A stretch of 64,000 nucleotides of DNA. Source: Streptomyces hilarionis (GTDB taxonomy: Bacteria; Actinomycetota; Actinomycetes; Streptomycetales; Streptomycetaceae). The stretch covers positions 17,890 to 81,889 of the forward strand of contig NZ_JAHHIT010000050.1 of NCBI RefSeq assembly GCF_024539675.1, given 5' to 3'. A model generated the notes under the pieces. The model saw only the letters and a list, made by a program, of their open reading frames with translations. It had not been told where the DNA came from and made no database searches. Made by a program: the position numbers and the translations under genes. This document shows positions 14,985 to 22,436 of the stretch, piece after piece (the stretch's first letter is position 1; every line of letters begins with the position of its first letter).

Positions 14985-15740
14985 CTACACGAGCTCCAGG
15001 ACCGCTTCCGCCGGGCGCTCGGTCACCGCGCGCGACGTCCGCCACAGCCACAGCACGTCCCGGCCGAACGACCACACCAGGGAGCCGAGCGCCAGCAGCA
15101 CCACGGCGAACGTGGCGGCGTAGGGCAGCAGGGCGGACCCCGCCAGCAGCAGCAGGACGCCCTGCAACGCGGCGACCGTCTTGCGGGCGGTGCTCGGCGG
15201 GAGCGGGGCGTTGAGCCAGGGGGCGACGCGGGCCGCGGCGACGAAGGCGTAGCGCATGCCGCCGATCAGCAGGACCCACGGGCCCAGCGTCATCGCGACG
15301 TACACGCTGAGCACCAGGATCAGGAACGCGTCGACCTCCATGTCGAAACGCGCGCCCAGCGCCGTCGAGGTGTTCGTGCGGCGGGCGACCTTGCCGTCGA
15401 CGCCGTCCAGGATCAGGGCCACGGCCGTCAGGCCGACCAGCAGCGTCACCGGGGGCGTGCTCTCGAAGGAGTCCGCGACCAGCGCGGTCACCCCGCCCAC
15501 CAGCGTGGCGCGGCCGAGGGTGACCCGGTTGGCCGGGCCGAACGTGCGCAGGCTGGAGCGGTGCAGCGCCCGGGAGAGCACCGCCCAGGTGGCGATGGCG
15601 AAGACGAGACCGGTCACCCAGCCCGCCGGCCCCATGCCTATCGCCGTGCCGAGCAGGGCCAGCAACAGGATCTGAACGCCCGCTCCCACAGCGGTCTCCT
15701 GCTGGACCAGCCTCGCGTCGTAAGTGTTGTTCAGGGCCAC
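14985..15740 (-). CDS. CDP-alcohol phosphatidyltransferase
   Basis: 251 residues with six to eight membrane segments. The family signature is complete: DGVDGKVARR, then eight residues on GARFDMEVD, matching D-x2-D-G-x2-A-R-x8-G-x3-D-x3-D. Such enzymes move a phospho-alcohol from a CDP-linked donor to a lipid or polyol acceptor at the membrane. GTG at 15740 was chosen because GGAGG lies 8 nt upstream; longer in-frame starts would read back across the divergent gene. It is divergently transcribed from the dehydrogenase that opens the pterin/pyrimidine-type cluster, sharing a 108-bp promoter region. With the flippase-like gene of that cluster it suggests a lipid-linked product (inference). Confidence 0.85.
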   Translation of the reverse strand: MALNNTYDARLVQQETAVGAGVQILLLALLGTAIGMGPAGWVTGLVFAIATWAVLSRALHRSSLRTFGPANRVTLGRATLVGGVTALVADSFESTPPVTLLVGLTAVALILDGVDGKVARRTNTSTALGARFDMEVDAFLILVLSVYVAMTLGPWVLLIGGMRYAFVAAARVAPWLNAPLPPSTARKTVAALQGVLLLLAGSALLPYAATFAVVLLALGSLVWSFGRDVLWLWRTSRAVTERPAEAVLELV

Positions 15741-15848
15741 CGCACGTTCCTCCGGCCAGATGACAGAGATGATCAGTGCCGCGTACTGTGCGCGGACTGT
15801 GCACACCTCGGTACGTGAACAGGTTCCCGATCGTTCAGGAGGATGTGG

Positions 15849-16838
15849 ATGTCGATCGCCGCTCGTGCGTTCTGGGTCGCCTCGCCCGGTGAGGGGGAGA
15901 TCCGTGACGTCGTCGTTCCGGATCCCGCCGACGGCGAGGTCCTGGTGCGCTCGCTGTGGTCCGGCGTCAGCCGCGGCACGGAGACCCTCGTCTTCCGCGG
16001 CGGGGTGCCCGAGAGCCAGCACGCGGTCATGCGGGCGCCGTACCAGGAGGGCGACTTCCCCTCGCCCGTGAAGTACGGCTACCTCAACGTCGGCGTGGTG
16101 GAGCGCGGGCCGGCGGAGCTGCTCGGGCGCACGGTCTTCTGCCTCTACCCGCACCAGACGCGGTACGTGGTTCCGGCGGCGGCGGTGACGGTCGTGCCGG
16201 ACTCCGTGCCCGCCCGCCGGGCCGTCCTCGCGGGCACCGTGGAGACGGCCGTCAACGCGCTGTGGGACGCCGCGCCGTTGGTCGGGGACCGGATCGCGGT
16301 CGTCGGCGGCGGCATGGTCGGCTGTTCGGTGGCCGCGCTGCTGGCCCGTTTCCCCGGCGTCCGCGTGCAGTTGGTGGACGCCGACCCGGCGCGCGAGAAG
16401 GTCGCCGAGGCGCTCGGCGTCGGATTCGCCGCGCCCGCCCGGGCACTGGGCGGCTGCGACCTCGTCGTGCACGCCAGCGCCACCGAGCAGGGGCTCACCC
16501 GCTCACTGGAACTGCTCGCCGACGAGGGGACCGTCCTCGAACTGAGCTGGTACGGCGACCGGAAGGTCTCCCTCCCGCTCGGCGAGGACTTCCACTCCCG
16601 GCGCCTCGTCGTCCGCAGCAGCCAGGTCGGCGCCGTCTCCCCGGCACGCCGTTCCAGTCGCTCCTACGCCGACCGGCTCGACCTGGCGCTGGAGCTGCTG
16701 GCCGAGCCGGCGCTCGACGCCCTCGTCACCGGAGACAGCGCTTTCGACGAGCTGCCGCAGGTGATGCCGAAGCTCGCGTCCGGCGAGATCCCGGCGCTGT
16801 GCCACGGCATCAGGTACGACCAGGAGCGCCTGACCTGA
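15849..16838 (+). CDS. MDR-type (zinc-binding alcohol) dehydrogenase
   Basis: 329 residues of the medium-chain dehydrogenase/reductase superfamily. Seen: the N-terminal GroES-like domain (LWSGVSRGTETLVF), a Rossmann motif VVGGGMVGCSVAALL, and an acidic end of beta-2 (VDADPAREK) favouring NAD(H). The conserved catalytic-zinc cysteines of classical alcohol dehydrogenases are not obvious, as in the BchC-like branch. The ATG at 15849 was preferred over 15843 because AGGAGG ends 6 nt before it. It is the first gene of the rightward unit (dehydrogenase, PTPS-like, glycosyltransferase, methyltransferase, flippase-like). Its substrate is presumably an intermediate of that pathway. Confidence 0.8.
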   Translation: MSIAARAFWVASPGEGEIRDVVVPDPADGEVLVRSLWSGVSRGTETLVFRGGVPESQHAVMRAPYQEGDFPSPVKYGYLNVGVVERGPAELLGRTVFCLYPHQTRYVVPAAAVTVVPDSVPARRAVLAGTVETAVNALWDAAPLVGDRIAVVGGGMVGCSVAALLARFPGVRVQLVDADPAREKVAEALGVGFAAPARALGGCDLVVHASATEQGLTRSLELLADEGTVLELSWYGDRKVSLPLGEDFHSRRLVVRSSQVGAVSPARRSSRSYADRLDLALELLAEPALDALVTGDSAFDELPQVMPKLASGEIPALCHGIRYDQERLT

Positions 16839-16893
16839 GAAAAGAGTGAGATCACGGTGAACAGGGGGAACCGTTGAGCCGTACTACACGGCA

Positions 16894-16919
16894 TCCCCCG
16901 GCGGTCAACGGCCGGGGGA
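16894..16919 (+). terminator. Intercistronic hairpin, possible attenuator
   Basis: Perfect 9-bp arms TCCCCCGGC / GCCGGGGGA with an 8-nt loop, located between the dehydrogenase stop and the PTPS-like start. It may partly terminate transcription or shield the 3' end, separating expression of the first gene from the tightly overlapping ones after it. Confidence 0.45.
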
Positions 16920-16949
16920 GCAGAGGCGCCGCACCTGGAGGGTCGTCCG

Positions 16950-17348
16950 TTGTTCAGTGTCACCGTCCGCGATCACATCATGATCGCCCACAGCTTCAGC
17001 GGCGAGGTCTTCGGACCCGCGCAGCGCCTGCACGGAGCGACGTTCCTCGTGGACGCCACCTTCCGCCGCGAGCAGCTGGACGACGACAACATCGTCGTCG
17101 ACATCGGACTGGCCACGCAGGAGCTGGGAGCGGTGGTCAGCGAGCTGAACTACCGCAACCTCGACAACGAGCCCGACTTCGCGGGGATCAACACCTCGAC
17201 GGAGTTCCTGGCGAAGGTCGTGGCGGACCGGCTCGCGGAGCGCATCCACAAGGGCGCGCTCGGCGAGGGCGCCCGAGGCATCGCCGCCATCGCCGTGACC
17301 CTGCACGAGTCGCACGTCGCCTGGGCGAGTTACGAGCGTGCGCTGTGA
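16950..17348 (+). CDS. 6-pyruvoyl-tetrahydropterin synthase/QueD-family protein with altered active site
   Basis: 132 residues, matching the short T-fold length of PTPS/QueD. The family frame is clear: H14 (IAHSF), RLHGATF at 26-32, TEFLAK at 84-89 and a late Glu at 120. Against E. coli QueD as I recall it, the catalytic Cys becomes Ala24, the third zinc-ligand His becomes Ala30, and the catalytic Asp-His pair becomes Asn67-Tyr68. Normal synthase chemistry is therefore unlikely. The protein may bind a pterin or pyrimidine substrate, or catalyse something else. The TTG start is supported by GGAGGG 7 nt upstream. The stop overlaps the glycosyltransferase GTG by 4 bp. Confidence 0.8.
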   Translation: MFSVTVRDHIMIAHSFSGEVFGPAQRLHGATFLVDATFRREQLDDDNIVVDIGLATQELGAVVSELNYRNLDNEPDFAGINTSTEFLAKVVADRLAERIHKGALGEGARGIAAIAVTLHESHVAWASYERAL

Positions 17349-18559
17349 CCGACACGACCCTGGAGAAGGCCGCCGTGCAGAGCGCTCCGGCCGGGCAGCA
17401 GGCTCCGCTGGCGTACGTGCCCGTGCAGGCGCCGCTTCCCAAGATCGGTGGGATCATCCCCATGTCCCTGCGCTCCGTGCACTTCGTGATGCCGGGCGGC
17501 GTCGACGACACGGCGAACCCCAGCGGCGGCAACGCCTATGACCGGCGCCTGTGCCTGGACCTGCCCGGCTTCGGCTGGCAGGTCCACAAGCACCTGGCGC
17601 CCGGGTCGTGGCCCCGCCCGGAGGCGGACGCCCGCGCGGACCTGGCGCGCACGCTGCGCGAGTTCCCCGACGGCACGATCGTCCTGCTCGACGGACTGGT
17701 CGCCTGCGGGGTCCCGGAGATCATCGCCCCGGAGGCGCAGCGGCTGCGGCTCGTCGTGCTCGTCCATCTGCCGCTGGGCGACGAGCGCGGCATCGCCGCC
17801 GAGGTGGCGGCCGAGCTCGACGCCAAGGAGCGGGAGGTGCTGCGGGCCGTGCCGGCGGTCGTGGCCACCAGCGACTGGGCGGTGCGCCGCCTCGTCTCGC
17901 ACCACGGTCTCGCCCCCGAGCGGGTGCACGTCGCCGCCCCCGGCGCCGACATCGCCCCCCTGGCCTCCGGCACCGACGGCGTGTCCCGGCTGCTGTGCGT
18001 GGCCTCCGTGACCCCGCGCAAGGGCCAGCACCGGCTGGTCGAGGCGCTGGCCGCGGCCAAGGACCTGCCGTGGAGCTGCGTGTGCGTGGGCGGGCTCGGG
18101 CAGGACCCGCAGTACGTCGCCCATCTGCGCGAGCTCATCGCCCGGCACGGTCTTCAGGACCGGCTGGAGCTCGCCGGACCGAAGGCCGGCGCCGAGCTGG
18201 ACGCCGCGTACGCCTCCGCCGACCTGATGGTCCTCACCTCGTACGCGGAGACCTACGGCATGGCCGTCACCGAGGCGCTGGCCCGTGGCATCCCGGTCCT
18301 GGCGACGGACGTCGGCGGACTGCCCGAGGCGGTCGGCCGCGCCCCCGACGGCGGTGTCCCCGGCATCCTCGTCCCGCCGGAGGACCCGGCCGCCCTCGCC
18401 GCCGAACTGCGCGGCTGGTTCGGCGAGCCCGACGTGCGACGGCGGCTGAAGGCGGCCGCGCGCGGCCGCCGGGCCGCCCTGAACGGCTGGGCGTCGACCG
18501 CCCAGAGCCTGGCCGGTGTTCTGGGCAGGCTTCCCCGCGAGCCCCGGAGGGCGGCATGA
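17345..18559 (+). CDS. GT4-family glycosyltransferase
   Basis: 404 residues with the GT-B fold. After about 40 disordered residues comes an N-terminal Rossmann domain with the glycine-rich [20 protein letters not shown]. The C-terminal domain has [15 protein letters not shown], the [11 protein letters not shown] (E-x7-E) motif of retaining GT4 enzymes, and GGLPEAV. It would transfer a sugar from a nucleotide donor; acceptor and sugar are unknown. GTG at 17345 overlaps the previous stop (GTGA), and the end overlaps the methyltransferase ATG by 4 bp. It is therefore produced with the PTPS-like protein and the methyltransferase and presumably decorates the same molecule. Confidence 0.85.
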   Translation: MTDTTLEKAAVQSAPAGQQAPLAYVPVQAPLPKIGGIIPMSLRSVHFVMPGGVDDTANPSGGNAYDRRLCLDLPGFGWQVHKHLAPGSWPRPEADARADLARTLREFPDGTIVLLDGLVACGVPEIIAPEAQRLRLVVLVHLPLGDERGIAAEVAAELDAKEREVLRAVPAVVATSDWAVRRLVSHHGLAPERVHVAAPGADIAPLASGTDGVSRLLCVASVTPRKGQHRLVEALAAAKDLPWSCVCVGGLGQDPQYVAHLRELIARHGLQDRLELAGPKAGAELDAAYASADLMVLTSYAETYGMAVTEALARGIPVLATDVGGLPEAVGRAPDGGVPGILVPPEDPAALAAELRGWFGEPDVRRRLKAAARGRRAALNGWASTAQSLAGVLGRLPREPRRAA

Positions 18560-19611
18560 GGAAGACGACGGCGACCCCGGCCGACATGGCCCGGCACGTG
18601 GGCGGCATCCCGGCCCAGCCCGGCCGCGGCGAGTCCGTCTCCCTGGTGGAGGCCGCGCTGCCCCCCTCGCACCCCGGTTCCGGCGCCGAAGCCGATCCGG
18701 AGCAGGTCATCGCGGGCGCCGGGCCGGTCGGCCGGTCCGGCGAGCGGCCGACCGTGCGGCTGCGCGACGCCGGACCGGACGAGCAGCCCCGCTACGCCCC
18801 GGAATGGCTGGAGCTGCGCGAGCCCGCCGACGCCGCCGCCCGGTCGATGGAGCTGCTGGACCCGCTGCGGATCCGGCTCGCCAACCTGCCCGGCCGCAGC
18901 GGCCTGGCCATCCACGACCTGGGCTGCGGCACCGGCTCCATGGGCCGGTGGCTGGCCCCCCGGCTGGACGGCGCGCAGCACTGGATCCTGCACGACCGCG
19001 ACCCCTACCTGCTGCACTTCGCCGCCGTCGCCTCCCCGCGGGCGGCCGCCGACGGCAGCCGGGTCACCGTCGAGACGCGGCGCGGCGACGTCGCCCGGCT
19101 CACCCCGGACGCCCTGCTCGGGGCCTCGCTGGTCACCGCCTCCGCCCTGCTCGACGTCCTCACCCGCGAGGAGGTCGAGACGCTCGCCGCGGCCTGCGCC
19201 GGGGCGGGCTGCCCGGCACTGCTGACCCTGTCGGTCGCCGGCCGCGTCGAACTCAGCGACCCCGACCCGCTGGACGACGAGATCGCCGCCGCCTTCAACG
19301 ACCACCAGCGGCGCGGCGGCCTCCTCGGCCCCGACGCCGTCGCGGTCGCCGGTGAGGCGTTCGCCGACCAGGGCGCGACCGTGAAGGTGCACCCGAGCGT
19401 CTGGCAGCTCGGTCCCGAGAACGTGGGCCTGACCGCCCAGTGGCTGCGCGGCTGGGTCGGCGCGGCCGTGGAGGAGCGTCCCGAGCTGGCCGAGCGGGCC
19501 GAGGCCTATCTGGCCGCACGGCTCGCGGCCTGCGCCGCCGGCGAACTGCGCGCCACCGTGCACCACAGCGACCTGCTGGCGCTGGCCCGGCCCACGGGCG
19601 GAGCCGGATGA
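18556..19611 (+). CDS. Class I SAM-dependent methyltransferase
   Basis: 351 residues. The first 95 or so residues are low-complexity or linker. The methyltransferase core starts with motif I IHDLGCGTGSMGRWL; an acidic residue ending beta-2 is seen in LHDRDPYLL, and motif IV-like ASLVTASALLDVL follows. It transfers a methyl group from S-adenosylmethionine to an unknown acceptor. The ATG overlaps the glycosyltransferase stop and the stop overlaps the next ATG, both by 4 bp. The N-terminal 95 residues are longer than the family minimum and may be an interaction segment. Confidence 0.8.
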   Translation: MRKTTATPADMARHVGGIPAQPGRGESVSLVEAALPPSHPGSGAEADPEQVIAGAGPVGRSGERPTVRLRDAGPDEQPRYAPEWLELREPADAAARSMELLDPLRIRLANLPGRSGLAIHDLGCGTGSMGRWLAPRLDGAQHWILHDRDPYLLHFAAVASPRAAADGSRVTVETRRGDVARLTPDALLGASLVTASALLDVLTREEVETLAAACAGAGCPALLTLSVAGRVELSDPDPLDDEIAAAFNDHQRRGGLLGPDAVAVAGEAFADQGATVKVHPSVWQLGPENVGLTAQWLRGWVGAAVEERPELAERAEAYLAARLAACAAGELRATVHHSDLLALARPTGGAG

Positions 19612-20966
19612 GCGCGGAGGCGGTCGGCCCCCGGGTGAGCGCGCCGCCCGTGCTGTGGGCGGAGACGGCCGCGCCCGTCGTGCGGCGGCCCGCGCGGGCG
19701 TTGCCGGCGCAGCGCGGCGGCAGCGCCGTCTCGGCGGCCCGCATCGGCGTCATCGTGAACGCGCCGCACGCGAAGCGGCCGTCCCGGCTGCGCGCCGTGC
19801 TCGGCAGCCGTGCCCTGCGCACCCACTTCGGGACCGTCGCCGGAGTCACCATCCTCGCGGTGCTGCTGTGGCGGCTGGGCACCGGCGTCTTCCTGGACGG
19901 GCTGCGGCGCGTGGACGCGCCGACCCTGCTCGCCGGGCTCGCGATCGGCGCGCTCACCACCGTGTTCAGCGCCTGGCGGTGGGCGCTGGTGGCCCGCGGA
20001 CTGCGGATCCGGCTGCCGCTCGGCGCGGCCGTCGCCGACTACTACCGCGCCCTGTTCCTCAACGCGGCGCTGCCCGGCGGCATCCTGGGCGACGTGCACC
20101 GCGCGGTGCGGCACGGACAGAGCGAGGGCGACGTCGGGCGCGGTGTGCGGGCCGTGGTCCTGGAGCGCACCGCGGGACAGCTCGCGCTGACCGTGGCGGG
20201 CGTGACGATCCTGCTGACCCTGCCCTCGCCGGTCATGCAGGACGTCCGGCACGTCACCCCGCTGGTCCTGCTGGCCGGCGTCGGCGCCTGCGCCGTCGTC
20301 CTCGCCGTGCGGATGAGCTCCTCGGCCCCGCGCCGCGCCGGACGGCTGCGCGCGACGCTGGCGGAGGCCCGCGAGAGCCTGCTGTCGCGGCGCAACGGGC
20401 CGGGCGTCGCCCTGTCCTCGGCGATCGTGCTGGCGGGACATCTCGCCATGTTCGTCGTGGCCGCGCGGGTCGCCGGTTCCGGCGCCTCCGTGCTCACGCT
20501 GCTGCCGATCGCCGTCCTCGCGCTGCTCGCCATGGGACTTCCCCTGAACGTCGGGGGCTGGGGCCCGCGCGAGGGCGTCACCGCCTGGGCGTTCGGCGCC
20601 GCCGGGCTGGGCGCGAGCACCGGCCTCTCCGTCGCCGTCGTCTACGGCGTGCTCAGCTTCGTGGCGGCGCTTCCCGGAGCCGTCGTGCTGGTGGTGCGCT
20701 GGTCCGCGGGCCTGCGCGCCCGGGCCGCCGCTCCGGCCGGCCCGGGCCCCGAGAAGCGGCTCGGCGAGGACGAGCCGCGCTACGCGGAGGCCGCGTCACC
20801 GGCGGCCGCCGGGCCGTCGCCGGTCCCGGTCGCCGAATCCGGCGAAGCCGCCGCGGTCAGCAGCGAGAAATACGCGCCGAAGGAATCCGCGAGGCTCGCC
20901 AGGAGTTCCTTTCCCTTTTCCGCCGAACCCAGGGAAGGACGGCCGATGACGCCCGAATCGGTATAG
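19608..20966 (+). CDS. Flippase-like (LPG synthase TM family) integral membrane protein
   Basis: 452 residues with about seven to eight membrane segments between 75 and 385, of the type seen in MprF transmembrane regions and related lipid flippases. Typical residues include ALFLNAALPGGILGDVHRA, VLERTAGQ and PLNVGGWGPREG, which are the conserved loops of this family. The first 70 and last 65 residues are Ala/Pro/Arg-rich and cytoplasmic. The family moves or modifies lipid-linked intermediates at the inner membrane. The ATG overlaps the methyltransferase stop by 4 bp. The C-terminal 62 codons lie antisense to the convergent creatininase-family gene (187-bp overlap). Together with the CDP-alcohol phosphatidyltransferase it suggests that the cluster product is membrane-linked (inference). 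Confidence 0.75.
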   Translation: MSAEAVGPRVSAPPVLWAETAAPVVRRPARALPAQRGGSAVSAARIGVIVNAPHAKRPSRLRAVLGSRALRTHFGTVAGVTILAVLLWRLGTGVFLDGLRRVDAPTLLAGLAIGALTTVFSAWRWALVARGLRIRLPLGAAVADYYRALFLNAALPGGILGDVHRAVRHGQSEGDVGRGVRAVVLERTAGQLALTVAGVTILLTLPSPVMQDVRHVTPLVLLAGVGACAVVLAVRMSSSAPRRAGRLRATLAEARESLLSRRNGPGVALSSAIVLAGHLAMFVVAARVAGSGASVLTLLPIAVLALLAMGLPLNVGGWGPREGVTAWAFGAAGLGASTGLSVAVVYGVLSFVAALPGAVVLVVRWSAGLRARAAAPAGPGPEKRLGEDEPRYAEAASPAAAGPSPVPVAESGEAAAVSSEKYAPKESARLARSSFPFSAEPREGRPMTPESV

Positions 20967-21598
20967 GCGGACATTCCCAGTGTGAGCAGATGACGGCGGT
21001 CGTCCGCGACGAAATCGGCCGACTCGTAACCGGGCCGGACGACGTCGGGGTGGGCGTGCAGCAGGATCGACGTCTCGATCTCCCCGGCGTGCATGTCGGT
21101 GAGGAGCGAGGTCGACACCCCGGACCGCTCCAGCGCCGCCTCCCAGTCCTCCGGGGCCGGGAAGAGCGCCATCCGCTCGCCCGCGGCGGACGACTCCTGG
21201 ACGACGTTGCCCAGGACGTAGTTCCCGCCGTGTCCGTTGACCAGCACCAGGGCTTCGACGCCCGAGCGGCGCAACGACGCCGCGATGTCCCGTACCACCG
21301 CGTGAAGGGTCACGGAGGAGATGCTGACGGTTCCCGGCCAGGCCGCGTGCTCGTGCGAGCAGGCGATGGTCACCGGCGGGAGGAGGTGCACCGGGTACGC
21401 CTCGGCGATCTCCCGCGCGATGGCGCAGGCGACCAGCGTGTCGGTGGCCAGCGGCAGGTACGCGCCGTGCTGTTCGAAGCTGCCGACGGGCAGGACCGCC
21501 ACCCGCGTCGCGACTCCGGCTCCCCGGGCCCGCACGTCTTCGGTAGTGTCCGTCGGCATCACTCCGTACGCCGCCGACCGTATGTCCGAACCACTCAT
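20780..21598 (-). CDS. Creatininase-family amidohydrolase, candidate formylaminopyrimidine deformylase
   Basis: 272 residues with the full metal-site set of the creatininase family: LPVGSFEQHGAYLPL followed by TDT, HAAWPGTVS, NGHGGN and HAGEIETS. The archaeal family members ArfB/MptE hydrolyse the formyl group of 2-amino-5-formylamino-6-ribosylamino-pyrimidinone phosphate. The divergent neighbour here (38 bp away) is the GTP cyclohydrolase II variant predicted to make exactly that compound, so a deformylase role is likely (inference from family and context). The ATG at 21598 was chosen; an in-frame ATG 14 codons later is possible. Its 3' end overlaps the flippase-like gene by 187 bp on the opposite strand, an unusually long convergent overlap. 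Confidence 0.75.
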   Translation of the reverse strand: MSGSDIRSAAYGVMPTDTTEDVRARGAGVATRVAVLPVGSFEQHGAYLPLATDTLVACAIAREIAEAYPVHLLPPVTIACSHEHAAWPGTVSISSVTLHAVVRDIAASLRRSGVEALVLVNGHGGNYVLGNVVQESSAAGERMALFPAPEDWEAALERSGVSTSLLTDMHAGEIETSILLHAHPDVVRPGYESADFVADDRRHLLTLGMSAYTDSGVIGRPSLGSAEKGKELLASLADSFGAYFSLLTAAASPDSATGTGDGPAAAGDAASA

Positions 21599-21636
21599 TT
21601 CTTCCCGGCCCTTCGTCTCTGCTTAGGAACCAGATC

Positions 21637-22296
21637 ATGACAGAAAACATTGGCGTACTCGGCACGAAGACCCCGCAGCGCACCGGTGTGGAACGCGTGG
21701 TGAATGCCCCCCTGCCCACCGTGTACGGGAAATTCCAGGCGATCGGTTATATGGACCACGACCGCGGTGACGAACAAGTCGCCCTGGTCTACGGCGAGAT
21801 CGGCGCGGAGGACGTGCTGACCCGGCTGCACTCGGAATGCCTGACCGGCGACGCGTTCGGCTCCCAGCACTGCGAGTGCGGCGACCAGCTGGAGTCCGCG
21901 CTGCGGGCGGTGGTCGCGGAGGGCCGTGGCGTGGTCGTCTACCTGCGCGGGCACGAGGGCCGCGGCATAGGCCTGCTCGGCAAGCTGCGCGCCATGGCGC
22001 TTCAGGCGGAGGGCCTGGACACCGTCGAGGCCAACGTGGCCCTCGGCTTCCCGGTGGACGCCCGCGACTACAAGGCGGCCGCCGACATCCTGCGCGACCT
22101 CGGCGTGCGGTCGGTCCGCCTGATGTCGAACAACCCGCGCAAGCGCGAGGCGCTGACGGACAACGGCATCAGGGTCGCCGAAGAGGTGCCGCTGCTGATC
22201 GAACCGTGCGAGAACAACATCACCTACCTGCGCACGAAGCGGGAGCGCATGGACCACCGGCTGCCCCACCTGGACGCGGTGGCGCACTGGTCCTGA
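21637..22296 (+). CDS. ribA: GTP cyclohydrolase II-family protein, Met120 variant
   Basis: 219 residues. Zinc-binding cysteines C68, C79 and C81 lie in HSECLTGDAFGSQHCECG. The GTP-binding and catalytic run RGHEGRGIGLLGKLRAM follows, then MSNNPRK. The E. coli active-site Tyr105 (in KIRAYALQ) is Met at residue 120 here (KLRAMALQ). In the S. coelicolor paralogues, Met in place of Tyr at position 120 was reported to stop the reaction at the formylated pyrimidine (FAPy), as in archaeal GTP cyclohydrolase III. The likely product is therefore FAPy nucleotide rather than the riboflavin precursor, and the gene serves the adjacent cluster. AGGA precedes the ATG. It is divergent from the candidate deformylase. 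Confidence 0.9.
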   Translation: MTENIGVLGTKTPQRTGVERVVNAPLPTVYGKFQAIGYMDHDRGDEQVALVYGEIGAEDVLTRLHSECLTGDAFGSQHCECGDQLESALRAVVAEGRGVVVYLRGHEGRGIGLLGKLRAMALQAEGLDTVEANVALGFPVDARDYKAAADILRDLGVRSVRLMSNNPRKREALTDNGIRVAEEVPLLIEPCENNITYLRTKRERMDHRLPHLDAVAHWS

Positions 22297-22385
22297 GCGC
22301 GCGGCGCGCCGCCGCCCCGACGGGCGGGGACCACGGCGGCCCGGCGCAGCACCGCCCGGCCCACGACAGCCCCGGCGCATGACAG

Positions 22386-22414
22386 AGCCCCGGCCCCGGC
22401 GACGGGCCGGGGCT
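22386..22414 (+). terminator. Strong GC-rich hairpin after ribA
   Basis: Perfect 11-bp stem AGCCCCGGCCC / GGGCCGGGGCT with a 7-nt loop. It ends 22 bp before the next start codon. No T-tract follows, as is usual in streptomycetes. It probably ends the ribA transcript and separates it from the oxidoreductase operon. Confidence 0.6.
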
Positions 22415-22436
22415 TCCGCCGAAAGGAGCCGCCCGC

